Origin: CAYZPE01 sp046050145
Lineage (GTDB): Bacteria; Patescibacteriota; Minisyncoccia; Phycocordibacterales; CAYZPE01
Length of the DNA stretch: 23,929 nt
Assembly (NCBI GenBank): GCA_046050145.1
Contig: JBJOQC010000007.1
Span: 1-23,929, forward strand
Direction: 5' to 3'
A program made the translations under genes and the position numbers. Shown piece by piece: positions 1-6,729 of this stretch. The notes below the pieces were generated by a model that was given only the letters and a program-made list of their open reading frames with translations, was not told the origin of the DNA and searched no databases. Each line of letters opens with the position of its first letter. Position 1 is the first letter of the stretch.

Positions 1-358
1 CGATCAATGCCCCAGAAAGTAATGTGAAGAGTGGTATCCATGTTTGATTTCTGCTTATAAAATCAAGTTTGCTGAGAACCTCTCCTGAAATTGTTTGTGA
101 AAGTATCCATGCAATGAGTGCGGTAATCCCTGCTGACATCCAAATAATAATTCCACCCATTCGAGGGGTATTTACTTCCTTTTCTTTGTGAAGAGTATTG
201 AAGACCAGTGCCTCACTGCCATCAAGAGCTTTTTTTCCTCCTTTTTTCTTCCACATTTTGTGTGAATAGAGAAAACGTGTGAGTGCGGGAGTGAGTAGTA
301 TTCCAATACAAAAGGCAGTAACTCCAGGAAGTAAAACCTTAACAATGTCGATAATCAT
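1..358 (-). CDS. mraY: Phospho-N-acetylmuramoyl-pentapeptide transferase, N-terminal part (runs off left edge)
   Basis: This is the N-terminal ~119 codons of a membrane protein that continues beyond the window. The protein starts MIIDIVKVLLPG and has a first hydrophobic helix at about residues 3-22. A cytoplasmic stretch ends in HKEKEVNTPRMGG (about residues 60-72), followed by a second helix. The TPRMGG block matches the TPTMGG signature that precedes helix 2 in MraY, the enzyme that moves phospho-MurNAc-pentapeptide from UDP to undecaprenyl phosphate to make lipid I. The other member of this superfamily, WecA, does not usually carry this block at that place. The start ATG lies 7 nt after a TACAAT hexamer, so the mRNA is probably leaderless. 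dacA, another peptidoglycan gene, lies upstream on the same strand. The call rests on the N-terminal third only. Confidence 0.75.
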   Translation of the reverse strand, partial: MIIDIVKVLLPGVTAFCIGILLTPALTRFLYSHKMWKKKGGKKALDGSEALVFNTLHKEKEVNTPRMGGIIIWMSAGITALIAWILSQTISGEVLSKLDFISRNQTWIPLFTLLSGALI

Positions 359-365
359 AGGAGAA

Positions 366-371
366 ATTGTA
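366..371 (-). promoter_or_regulatory. -10 box for a leaderless mraY transcript
   Basis: TACAAT on the minus strand, separated by 7 nt from the ATG of the mraY-like gene. No room is left for a ribosome-binding site between the predicted transcription start and the start codon. Confidence 0.55.
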
Positions 372-454
372 ACACAATTTCTAAATTCAAAACTCAAAGT
401 GCAAAGTTCAAAATTAAGCCCCAAAAACAGAGCTTTGTAGGTCCATTATAACAC

Positions 455-483
455 TTGCTATTTATATAATATTATGATATAAT
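455..483 (+). promoter_or_regulatory. Sigma70-type promoter of the 72-aa gene
   Basis: TTGCTA (455-460), 17-nt spacer, TATAAT (478-483). The expected transcription start is near 490, giving a leader of about 40 nt before the ATG at 529. Confidence 0.75.
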
Positions 484-528
484 ATAAAAGTTGTTTGAAT
501 TTTAAACCATTTACCGAAAGGGTATCCA

Positions 529-747
529 ATGTATGACGGAGTACACGGAACAGGCGGAAGTTACTCAGTTCACGAATCTGCAGGATCGGTCTTGCAGCGT
601 CTCAAAAGGTTTCCTGTTTGTCCACCAGCACGTGATCGGAGCGATTTGCCGCCGATCACCCCGATCCCAATGCGGATGGTAGCGACAGAGATTGAAATCA
701 ATGTTGCTCCGCTCGGAAAAGCTCGACGTCGAGGTGAGAAGTGCTAA
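529..747 (+). CDS. Small hypothetical protein, 72 aa, on its own transcript
   Basis: I do not recognise this protein. It is basic and rich in Gly, Pro and Arg, with no membrane segment; the N-terminal part is glycine/serine-rich and the C-terminus is KARRRGEKC. Coding is supported by the surroundings. There is a good promoter at 455-483, a Shine-Dalgarno GAAAGGG at 516-522 with 6 nt to the ATG, and a strong intrinsic terminator 22 nt after the stop. It lies on the opposite strand to the flanking dacA and mraY genes and is clearly less AT-rich than they are. Alternatively the transcript could act as an RNA and the ORF be incidental, but the well-spaced Shine-Dalgarno argues for translation. 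Confidence 0.55.
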   Translation: MYDGVHGTGGSYSVHESAGSVLQRLKRFPVCPPARDRSDLPPITPIPMRMVATEIEINVAPLGKARRRGEKC

Positions 748-768
748 GTCATTTCTTACTTTAAATCT

Positions 769-800
769 AAAACCGCAGTCTCACGACCGCGGTTTTTTTC
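769..800 (+). terminator. Intrinsic terminator of the 72-aa gene
   Basis: Perfect 8-bp stem AAAACCGC (769-776) with GCGGTTTT (789-796), a 12-nt loop, then a T-run. The A-rich left side could also let it stop minus-strand transcripts coming from dacA. Confidence 0.85.
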
Positions 801-852
801 TTTTCCCTAATTTATTTGTTCTAAAAGCTAAAACCTGTAACCCAAAAGCTTT

Positions 853-1863
853 CTAGTTCCCCTGCTCTACCAAAGCCATTGTTGCCTCTACTAATTTAAG
901 TGTATCCACAAAACGTCCATCGTATGAAGATCCAAGTACTGAAATGATAATAGGACGTTGAAGTTCTGGATTAAAAGCAATTACAAGGTTTCCTCCTGAA
1001 AGGTCAGTGTATCCTGTCTTAGAACCAATGATTCCAGGGATGAAATTTACATAGGGATTTGTATTCGTTGCACTGTGAGATAGATTACTTAGTGATGAAA
1101 TGTCATATGAGCCAGCACGAGTTCCTTCGAGTATTTCTGGATAGGATCCGAGTGCGTATTCAAAAAGGTGTGCCATATCATACGCTGTACCATACGCTCC
1201 ACCATTTTCTTCGTCCAAATCTAAACCGGTTTCATTTTCAAAAGAAGTTTTTGTCAGGCCTATTTTCTGAGCTTTTTGATTCATTCGTTCTACGAAAGCA
1301 CTTCTTCCTGTTTCAAATTCCCCAATACCTGTTGTATTAGAAAGAACTGCCCCTGCAACAGAGGCGATCGCTCTCATGCCATCGTTTGACGAAACGGTGA
1401 GGCTAAAGCGTGCCAAATCATTAAAGTGCCATTTTTCATTGGCGTAGAGTCCAGTATCTCCTTCTTCATTCAAAAAATCTTTTTCAATAGTGACTGTGGT
1501 GTATCCAGGAATAAGGTCTGAAGCAACAAGAGTTGCCATTACCTTTGTGAGTGAAGCGAGAGGTAGAGGTGTACTTGAATTTTTTTCAAAAAGAACCTTT
1601 TGGTTTGCCACATCCCAGACTATGACCGCTGTCGCTTCAAGTTCTATACCATCATATGGAGACGCTTTTTCTTCAGCAATATTTTGTTCAGGTAGGATTT
1701 CTTCAGTCGGTTCTTTTTGAAAAAAAGCAATAAGACCAAGCGATATGAGAATAAGTAATGCAAACAAACACAAAAGTGCCCAGAGGGGCATTTTTTCTTT
1801 TGGAGCTTCGAGTAAGGTCTGTGCTCCTCCGAGGTATTCAGGTTGATTATTATTCGGTTCCAT
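853..1863 (-). CDS. dacA: D-alanyl-D-alanine carboxypeptidase (peptidase S11, PBP5 family)
   Basis: This 336-aa penicillin-binding protein trims the terminal D-Ala from peptidoglycan stem peptides on the outside of the membrane. All three active-site motifs are present: SLTK at 104-107 (catalytic Ser104), SSN at 158-160 and KTG at 282-284. A cytoplasmic N-terminus of about 25 residues precedes a single membrane anchor (about 26-48, LWALLCLFALLILIS). The domain is therefore held by an N-terminal signal anchor rather than the C-terminal amphipathic helix typical of PBP5, whose C-terminal beta domain is also missing here. The start codon lies inside scpB (14-nt overlap), so the two are translationally coupled. 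Such pairing of scpB with cell-wall or RNA-modification genes is common. The symbol is used in the family sense. Confidence 0.9.
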   Translation of the reverse strand: MEPNNNQPEYLGGAQTLLEAPKEKMPLWALLCLFALLILISLGLIAFFQKEPTEEILPEQNIAEEKASPYDGIELEATAVIVWDVANQKVLFEKNSSTPLPLASLTKVMATLVASDLIPGYTTVTIEKDFLNEEGDTGLYANEKWHFNDLARFSLTVSSNDGMRAIASVAGAVLSNTTGIGEFETGRSAFVERMNQKAQKIGLTKTSFENETGLDLDEENGGAYGTAYDMAHLFEYALGSYPEILEGTRAGSYDISSLSNLSHSATNTNPYVNFIPGIIGSKTGYTDLSGGNLVIAFNPELQRPIIISVLGSSYDGRFVDTLKLVEATMALVEQGN

Positions 1864-2407
1864 GAGTTGTTGTTGGTGCTTGAGGATTTTCTTGAGATTG
1901 ATTCAATTCTGCCTTGATTTGTGCATATTCTGGCAGATCTTCAATACTTTTTATACCAAGAAAAGAGAGTAATGACAAGGTCGGCTTGTAGAGGAAGGCT
2001 CGCTGATCTTCGGGGTTTGAAACTTTTTCTACAAGACCTCGAATGAGAAGGTTGCGAAGGATAAAGTTCGAATTGACTCCGCGAATGTAATCAATGTCTC
2101 GACGAGCAACTGGTCCGTGATAGAGCACGATAGAGAGCGTTTCAAGACCTGCTTTGCCGAGGTCCCGAGCAAGTTCCTCTTTGGTTATTTTTTCAATGAT
2201 TCCACTCGTGTCAGGAGAAGTTGCAAGGGTTACTTCGTCTTCGTGGCGAACAAGTACAATTCCCCTACCTGAAAGTTTCTCCCCGAGAGTTTTAAGAGCT
2301 TCTTCAATATGTTCTCGTGGAGTGTCGAGAAGCTTCCCGAGATTTTTTATACTCACCGGCTCACCCTTAAAAAAGAGTGTTGATTCTATAGCTTTTTCCA
2401 AATCCAT
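1850..2407 (-). CDS. scpB: Segregation and condensation protein B
   Basis: ScpB is the kite subunit of the Smc-ScpAB condensin that compacts and segregates the chromosome. The 185-aa length is normal for the family. The diagnostic second winged helix is visible at about residues 87-130, with LETLSIVLYHGPVARRDIDYIRG followed by VNS, matching the family pattern LxIIAYxxPIxRxEIxxIRGVNS in short form. A TACAAT box ends 6 nt before the ATG (2414-2419), which suggests that scpB has its own leaderless transcript besides any read-through from scpA. The partner scpA is present but separated from it by an unrelated 221-codon gene, an unusual interruption. The 3' end overlaps dacA. Confidence 0.92.
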   Translation of the reverse strand: MDLEKAIESTLFFKGEPVSIKNLGKLLDTPREHIEEALKTLGEKLSGRGIVLVRHEDEVTLATSPDTSGIIEKITKEELARDLGKAGLETLSIVLYHGPVARRDIDYIRGVNSNFILRNLLIRGLVEKVSNPEDQRAFLYKPTLSLLSFLGIKSIEDLPEYAQIKAELNQSQENPQAPTTTHGTE

Positions 2408-2413
2408 AGCAAA

Positions 2414-2419
2414 ATTGTA
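2414..2419 (-). promoter_or_regulatory. -10 box for a leaderless scpB transcript
   Basis: TACAAT on the minus strand, exactly 6 nt before the scpB ATG. No obvious -35 consensus precedes it. Confidence 0.5.
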
Positions 2420-2474
2420 ACATAAAAGCAGGAGTTAAGAATTAGGAATTATAATAAAGATATTTAAAATTTCT

Positions 2475-3140
2475 CTAATTTTTGGTAAGAATCTCGGTTA
2501 TTGTTAGTTGAAATGAATTGTTAATTTCGAATATTTTCCCCCATTCTATATTTGGAAATAAATCTCGAAATGGTTTGTGATTTAAGCAAGAAGAAATATC
2601 GAGGATACATAAAGTGATTGCTCCTTGGATAATTCTATATTCAAATTCATCTCCTTTTCTATTTAGCTGAATTGATAATATGTTTGGATGAGCCATTCTA
2701 CTAAGTGTTTTATATAGCTTTACCAGAGCCTCTTTATCCGCAACCCATGGTGGAACAAAATCACGTTTATTATCATTTTTTAAAATACTCCATTCTCTAT
2801 TTTTTGAAGAGTAATTATAGTTAAAAAATTTATTTAACTTATCTTCAGTATCTTTTTCGTCTAATAGATAATAAAAATCTAAACTAAGCTCATGATTATA
2901 TCTTTGAATCAGGGCTGAACTTAAGGAATCTTTTAGATGTAGATGGTTTTCAAGACATATTAAATTACTAAAAAATCTGTTACAGATCTCTCTCGCAACT
3001 GTTTTTTTGTTTTCTATAGAATCAAAAACCCCAAGATCTTTGTAAAAAGTTTGTAAATGATTAATAAAATCTTTTAATATTCTCTGTATTTTTATTAACT
3101 CTTCATTTTGTTTTGACATTTGAAATTGGAAATTTGTCAT
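2475..3140 (-). CDS. Hypothetical protein, 221 aa, inserted between scpA and scpB
   Basis: I do not recognise this protein firmly. It is soluble and mostly helical by composition, with no signal peptide or membrane segment. The middle (about 85-165) has helices rich in Leu, Tyr and Asp/Glu, then a YKTLSRMAHPN block at about 143-153. This is faintly like the conserved Ser-x2-x-His-Pro block of DUF5677-type proteins, but I would not assign it. The first ATG directly abuts the scpA TGA; Met8 (MSKQNEEL) is an equally plausible start, because the first seven codons derive from a low-complexity AATTTCCAATTTC-like stretch. Composition is more AT-rich than scpA and scpB, suggesting a later insertion that kept the operon transcribed. 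There is no separate promoter that I can see. Confidence 0.7.
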   Translation of the reverse strand: MTNFQFQMSKQNEELIKIQRILKDFINHLQTFYKDLGVFDSIENKKTVAREICNRFFSNLICLENHLHLKDSLSSALIQRYNHELSLDFYYLLDEKDTEDKLNKFFNYNYSSKNREWSILKNDNKRDFVPPWVADKEALVKLYKTLSRMAHPNILSIQLNRKGDEFEYRIIQGAITLCILDISSCLNHKPFRDLFPNIEWGKIFEINNSFQLTITEILTKN

Positions 3141-3866
3141 TCAGTATCTTGGCGTTCCAAGATGCTGCGTTTCCATACTAATATCATCAAATTCTTTTTC
3201 TTGGGAGACTTGTATCACGCCTTGTTTAACAAGCTCGAGCATGGCGAGGAAGCTTACGATCACATTCACCTTTTCGACTTTTCCAGCCTTTGAAAACTCT
3301 TTAAAGCTCATTTTGAGGCTTTGCTGAATACGGGAGGTTAGATTGCCTATCATCTCTTCGAGACTGATGATTTTCTTCACGACAACTTGAGGAATTTTTT
3401 CTTGTTTAGGTAGGTTTTGAAGAACCGATTTTATAGCCTCAAGGAGATTCAAGGTTTTTATATCTTCATCTGGTGAAAAAACAGGCTTAATATCTCGTGG
3501 AGGTTCTCGGAAGAATAAAATATTCTTTCCAAAAAGTTCTTGTACGTGATGTGAGAGTTCTTTAATTCTTTTGTATTTTTTGAGACGATCTTCAAGGTCT
3601 GAAACACTTTCCTGCTCTTCGAGAGTAAGATCGAGAGTTGGTAGTAAGGACTTTGATTTAATAAGAAGAAGGGTCGAGGCAATAAGGATGAAGTTGGCAC
3701 TTTCTGCTACAGGAAAATCACCTAAGCTTTTTACATATTCAATATAATCATCGGCAACATTCGCAAGTGACACGTCACTAATGTGAAGTTTTCTTTTTTC
3801 AATAAGATCAAGAAGAAGGTCTAGTGGACCCTCAAACTCCCCCGCTTTTACTTTGTAGGATGACAT
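3141..3866 (-). CDS. scpA: Segregation and condensation protein A
   Basis: ScpA is the kleisin subunit that bridges the Smc heads and binds ScpB. The 241-aa length is typical. The N-terminal signature FEGPLDLLLDLIEKRKLHI followed by SDV begins at about residue 11, and a helical SMC-neck-binding region with LLLIKSKSLLP runs to about residue 77. The middle is acidic and variable, and a C-terminal winged helix (about 200-230, VSFLAMLELVKQGVIQV) would bind the other Smc head. A TAAAAT hexamer ends 6 nt before the ATG, pointing to a leaderless mRNA. It heads the group scpA, unknown gene, scpB, dacA. Confidence 0.93.
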   Translation of the reverse strand: MSSYKVKAGEFEGPLDLLLDLIEKRKLHISDVSLANVADDYIEYVKSLGDFPVAESANFILIASTLLLIKSKSLLPTLDLTLEEQESVSDLEDRLKKYKRIKELSHHVQELFGKNILFFREPPRDIKPVFSPDEDIKTLNLLEAIKSVLQNLPKQEKIPQVVVKKIISLEEMIGNLTSRIQQSLKMSFKEFSKAGKVEKVNVIVSFLAMLELVKQGVIQVSQEKEFDDISMETQHLGTPRY

Positions 3867-3872
3867 GGCAAA

Positions 3873-3878
3873 ATTTTA
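3873..3878 (-). promoter_or_regulatory. -10 box for a leaderless scpA transcript
   Basis: TAAAAT on the minus strand, exactly 6 nt before the scpA ATG. The intervening tttgcc is nearly the same as the tttgct at scpB. Confidence 0.5.
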
Positions 3879-3923
3879 GCATAATTTTGAGAGTAAAAAT
3901 CAAAAAGAAAAGATTAAAAAAGC

Positions 3924-3952
3924 TTGATTTGGTCATGTCTGCGTAGTACAGT
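3924..3952 (+). promoter_or_regulatory. Sigma70-type promoter of the 93-aa gene
   Basis: TTGATT (3924-3929), 17-nt spacer, TACAGT (3947-3952). It would give a leader of about 50 nt ahead of the ATG at 4013. Confidence 0.6.
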
Positions 3953-4012
3953 ATCTTTCGGATGAAGATCTGTTCTTCCTACTAACCCCACCTTCTTTTG
4001 AAAGGATTTTTC

Positions 4013-4294
4013 ATGCAATTTCAAGCAACTGTAATCTTGTCTATCAGTTGGCATGTTTCTATTATTGCCCTTAGGGATGTTTCCTTGACTATTCCCGTAC
4101 ATAACGGCCTATTTATTCGGATACCTGTTGGAGAACTCAGTATCCTCTTTAAGGTGGTACGAGTTATTTGTAATACTTGCACTGATAGTACTGTGGGCGT
4201 AAATGTAGAAATCGTAGACGAGGATAGTGAATTTAAAATGGATGATTTGATTCGTAACCTCGAAAAAGATCCTTTATGGAGGGTTTCTTATTGA
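4013..4294 (+). CDS. Small hypothetical protein, 93 aa, on its own transcript
   Basis: I do not recognise this protein. The first ~65 residues look like alternating beta-strands (TVILSISWHVSI, LFIRIPVGELSILFKVVRVI, VGVNVEIVDED). A short acidic helix and DLIRNLEKDPLWRVSY follow, so a small beta-barrel-like or ligand-binding fold is possible. The ATG at 4013 is chosen over an in-frame TTG at 3998 because GAAAGGA (4000-4006) sits 6 nt upstream of it. The gene has its own promoter and a strong terminator. It lies on the plus strand between aspS and scpA, convergent with aspS. Its design (Shine-Dalgarno, leader, terminator) matches the 72-aa and 75-aa small genes elsewhere in the window. Confidence 0.65.
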   Translation: MQFQATVILSISWHVSIIALRDVSLTIPVHNGLFIRIPVGELSILFKVVRVICNTCTDSTVGVNVEIVDEDSEFKMDDLIRNLEKDPLWRVSY

Positions 4295-4304
4295 GTTTAT
4301 GTGT

Positions 4305-4337
4305 AAAAACCGCGTTTGAAAGATCGGCGGTTTTTTT
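4305..4337 (+). terminator. Intrinsic terminator of the 93-aa gene
   Basis: 9-bp stem AAAAACCGC (4305-4313) with GCGGTTTTT (4327-4335), a 13-nt loop and a T-run. The inner stem is the same as in the terminator at 769-800. The A-rich left arm may also end aspS transcripts from the other side. Confidence 0.85.
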
Positions 4338-5724
4338 ATATCTTGATTCCTAACTCTTTGAGTTGCTTCGCTTCAACTACAGAAGGCGCTTTCATCATCA
4401 AATCTCTTCCCTCACCTGTCTTTGGAAATGCTATTACCTCACGAATATTTGGTTCATTTTGCATGAGCATGATAAATCGATCAAAACCCCAAGCAATTCC
4501 TCCGTGTGGTGGTGTGCCTGACGCAAAAGCTTTGAGCATGTGACCAAACTTTTCTCGCACCTCCTCTTCTTTGTATCCCATGATTTCAAACACCTTGAGA
4601 AGTGCTTCTGGTTTGTGGTTTCGAATACTTCCTCCACCGATTTCATATCCGTTTAATACAATGTCGTATTGCGTCGTGAGAATATTTCCCACATCTTCTG
4701 CTTTCATAAGCTTGTCGTAGTGCTCTGGCTTTGCTGCAGAAAATGGGTTATGAGTGAATGTCCAACCTTTTGTTTCTTTGTCGTGTTCGAAAAATGGAAA
4801 ATCAATAACCCAGCAGAATGCTAAGACGTTTGGATTTTCTTTGTCTTTACGAACATCTGGTCGGTCAGAACCATATTTTTCTATTGCATCTTTGTAGGTA
4901 ATGCGAGGAAAAGGAATTTCTTGGATTGTCTTTTCAGGAAAAAGTTTTGTGACAATTTCAATCAGAAGTTTTTCGTTTAAAGCCATTATATCTTCCTGCT
5001 CCACAAAACTCATTTCCATATCGATTTGAGTAAACTCAGGTTGTCTGTCACCTCGAGTGTCTTCGTCGCGCATACATTTTGCTACTTGGAAATAGCGTTC
5101 AATACCTCCTGTCATGAGGAGTTGTTTGTATTGCTGAGGAGACTGAGGAAGTGCATAGAAAGTACCTGTCTCAAGACGCGAAGGCACAATAAAGTCACGT
5201 GCGCCTTCTGGTGTTGATTTTGTAAGGATTGGAGTTTCTACTTCTGTGAAGTGTTCCTTGTCTAAATAGTTACGAATGAATGTTGTTACTTTGTGTCGTG
5301 TACGGATATTGTTTTGAAGTCGAGGACGTCGGATATCGAGATAGCGGTGTTCAAGGCGTGTATCCTCACCTACTTCTTTACCGTCAGTAGTTACATCAAA
5401 TACAGGAGTTTCTGCTTCGTTGAGGATTTTTATAGAAAGAATTTCAAGTTCAATGTCTCCATTTTGCTTCTCTTTCTGAACATTCTTTTCTGGGCGAGGA
5501 TTTACCTTTCCTGTTACTTCAACAACCCATTCAGAGCGAAGTGTTGAGCCTATCGCATGAGCCTCTTTTGCGTTTGGCAAAATAACACCCTGAATCTTTC
5601 CGGTCATGTCTCGAAATTCAAAGAAAATAAGTTTTCCTTGATCTCGACGAACATCCACCCAGCCTTGAATGGTTGCTTCCTTACCTGCGTGTTCTTTAAG
5701 ATCTTTGATGTATGTTCGTGTCAT
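4336..5724 (-). CDS. aspS: Aspartyl-tRNA synthetase, bacterial type without GAD domain
   Basis: This class II synthetase charges tRNA-Asp (or tRNA-Asp and tRNA-Asn). An N-terminal OB-fold anticodon-binding domain (about 1-110, with GWVDVRRDQGKLIFFEFRD) is followed by the catalytic core. The core carries SPQQYKQLLMTGG (195-207), motif 2 RYFQVAKCMRDED with the flipping loop (210-222) and motif 3 GGIAWGFDRF (408-417). The sequence is of bacterial type, but the length is 462 aa against about 590. GSDRPDVR (285-292) is joined by about ten residues to FCWVIDFPFFE (303-313), precisely where bacterial enzymes carry the GAD insertion. The position before the OB-fold glycine is Gln29, neither the Leu nor the His usually compared when judging tRNA discrimination. 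It follows trpS with one base between stop and start and no Shine-Dalgarno, so translation is probably coupled. Confidence 0.95.
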   Translation of the reverse strand: MTRTYIKDLKEHAGKEATIQGWVDVRRDQGKLIFFEFRDMTGKIQGVILPNAKEAHAIGSTLRSEWVVEVTGKVNPRPEKNVQKEKQNGDIELEILSIKILNEAETPVFDVTTDGKEVGEDTRLEHRYLDIRRPRLQNNIRTRHKVTTFIRNYLDKEHFTEVETPILTKSTPEGARDFIVPSRLETGTFYALPQSPQQYKQLLMTGGIERYFQVAKCMRDEDTRGDRQPEFTQIDMEMSFVEQEDIMALNEKLLIEIVTKLFPEKTIQEIPFPRITYKDAIEKYGSDRPDVRKDKENPNVLAFCWVIDFPFFEHDKETKGWTFTHNPFSAAKPEHYDKLMKAEDVGNILTTQYDIVLNGYEIGGGSIRNHKPEALLKVFEIMGYKEEEVREKFGHMLKAFASGTPPHGGIAWGFDRFIMLMQNEPNIREVIAFPKTGEGRDLMMKAPSVVEAKQLKELGIKI

Positions 5725-5725
5725 G

Positions 5726-6676
5726 TTATTTAAGAATTAATCCAACCTTCTCTCGAACCTCTCGCATCTTCGCCTCTGCTCGATCGCGGGCAATTTGACC
5801 TCCATTTTTAAGAATCTGTTTTACTTTATCAATATCTTTTACAATCTCTTCTCGCTTTGTTCGGAGAGGTGCGATAAATGCATCTATATCTTCTATAAGA
5901 ATTTCTTTGAGTGCCTTGTACTTGCCTTTGTTTGCTTCGTACACACTCTTCAATTCTTCTTCTGATTTGAAGAGTTCATGAATAGCGTAGACGTTTTCTG
6001 GAATATCACTCCCTGAATCAGTTACGATACCCATAACTGCTTTTGTAATCTCTTCACGAGTCGCAAAAAGTGGAATAGTGTTTCCATAGCTCTTACTCAT
6101 TTTCTTACCGTCTATTCCGGGTACAGTTTCTACATTTTTTAGAATAAGCTCTTTCGGTATTTTAAATGTCTCACCAAAAGTTCGGTTAAATTTATCTGCC
6201 ATATCACGAGCAATCTCAATATGCTGTCTCTGGTCTTCACCTACAGGCACTACATCTGCAGACGGCAAAAGAATATCTGCCGCCATAAGGATTGGATAGT
6301 TGAACGTACCCACATTTATTTCTTTGTTTTTTGCTTCAGCATCTTTAAAAGCGTGAGCTCGCATGAGGTACGGCATGGTTGAAAGACAACTAAAGATCCA
6401 TGCAAGTTCTGTCACTTGTGGCACGTCAGATTGTTTAAAAAGTATTGTTTTTTCTGGATCAAGTCCGATTGCAAGATAGTCTATTGCAAGATCAAGAGTA
6501 TTTTGAGCGAGTTCCTTTCCATTTTGAATGCCTGTGAGGGCATGAAAATCAGCAATAAAAATAAATGAATCGTGATCCTCTTGGAGATCAACATACTGCT
6601 TCATTGCTCCAAAATAGTTACCAATATGTGGTCGACCTGTGGGTTTTACTCCAGATAGTAGGGTTTTCTTTTGCAT
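5726..6676 (-). CDS. trpS: Tryptophanyl-tRNA synthetase
   Basis: This class I synthetase attaches tryptophan to tRNA-Trp. The length of 316 aa is close to the usual ~330. The HIGH-type motif is PHIGN at 16-20, after the family start SGVKPTGRPHIGN. KMSKS is intact at 192-196, and the tryptophan-pocket region MAADILLPSADVVPVGEDQ is at about 131-149. The gene heads a two-gene unit with aspS, which starts one base after its stop. TAGTAT ends 6 nt before the ATG, so its mRNA is probably leaderless. Confidence 0.97.
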   Translation of the reverse strand: MQKKTLLSGVKPTGRPHIGNYFGAMKQYVDLQEDHDSFIFIADFHALTGIQNGKELAQNTLDLAIDYLAIGLDPEKTILFKQSDVPQVTELAWIFSCLSTMPYLMRAHAFKDAEAKNKEINVGTFNYPILMAADILLPSADVVPVGEDQRQHIEIARDMADKFNRTFGETFKIPKELILKNVETVPGIDGKKMSKSYGNTIPLFATREEITKAVMGIVTDSGSDIPENVYAIHELFKSEEELKSVYEANKGKYKALKEILIEDIDAFIAPLRTKREEIVKDIDKVKQILKNGGQIARDRAEAKMREVREKVGLILK

Positions 6677-6682
6677 AGGTAG

Positions 6683-6688
6683 ATACTA
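6683..6688 (-). promoter_or_regulatory. -10 box for a leaderless trpS-aspS transcript
   Basis: TAGTAT on the minus strand, exactly 6 nt before the trpS ATG. Confidence 0.5.
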
Positions 6689-6729
6689 CCAAGAAAAGAG
6701 TTTATTTTGAAGCTTTAAATAAGGTTTTG

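Noticed and set aside
1059..1720. Plus-strand frames opposite dacA
   Set aside because: Shadows of a gene with all three penicillin-binding-protein motifs; no start signals.
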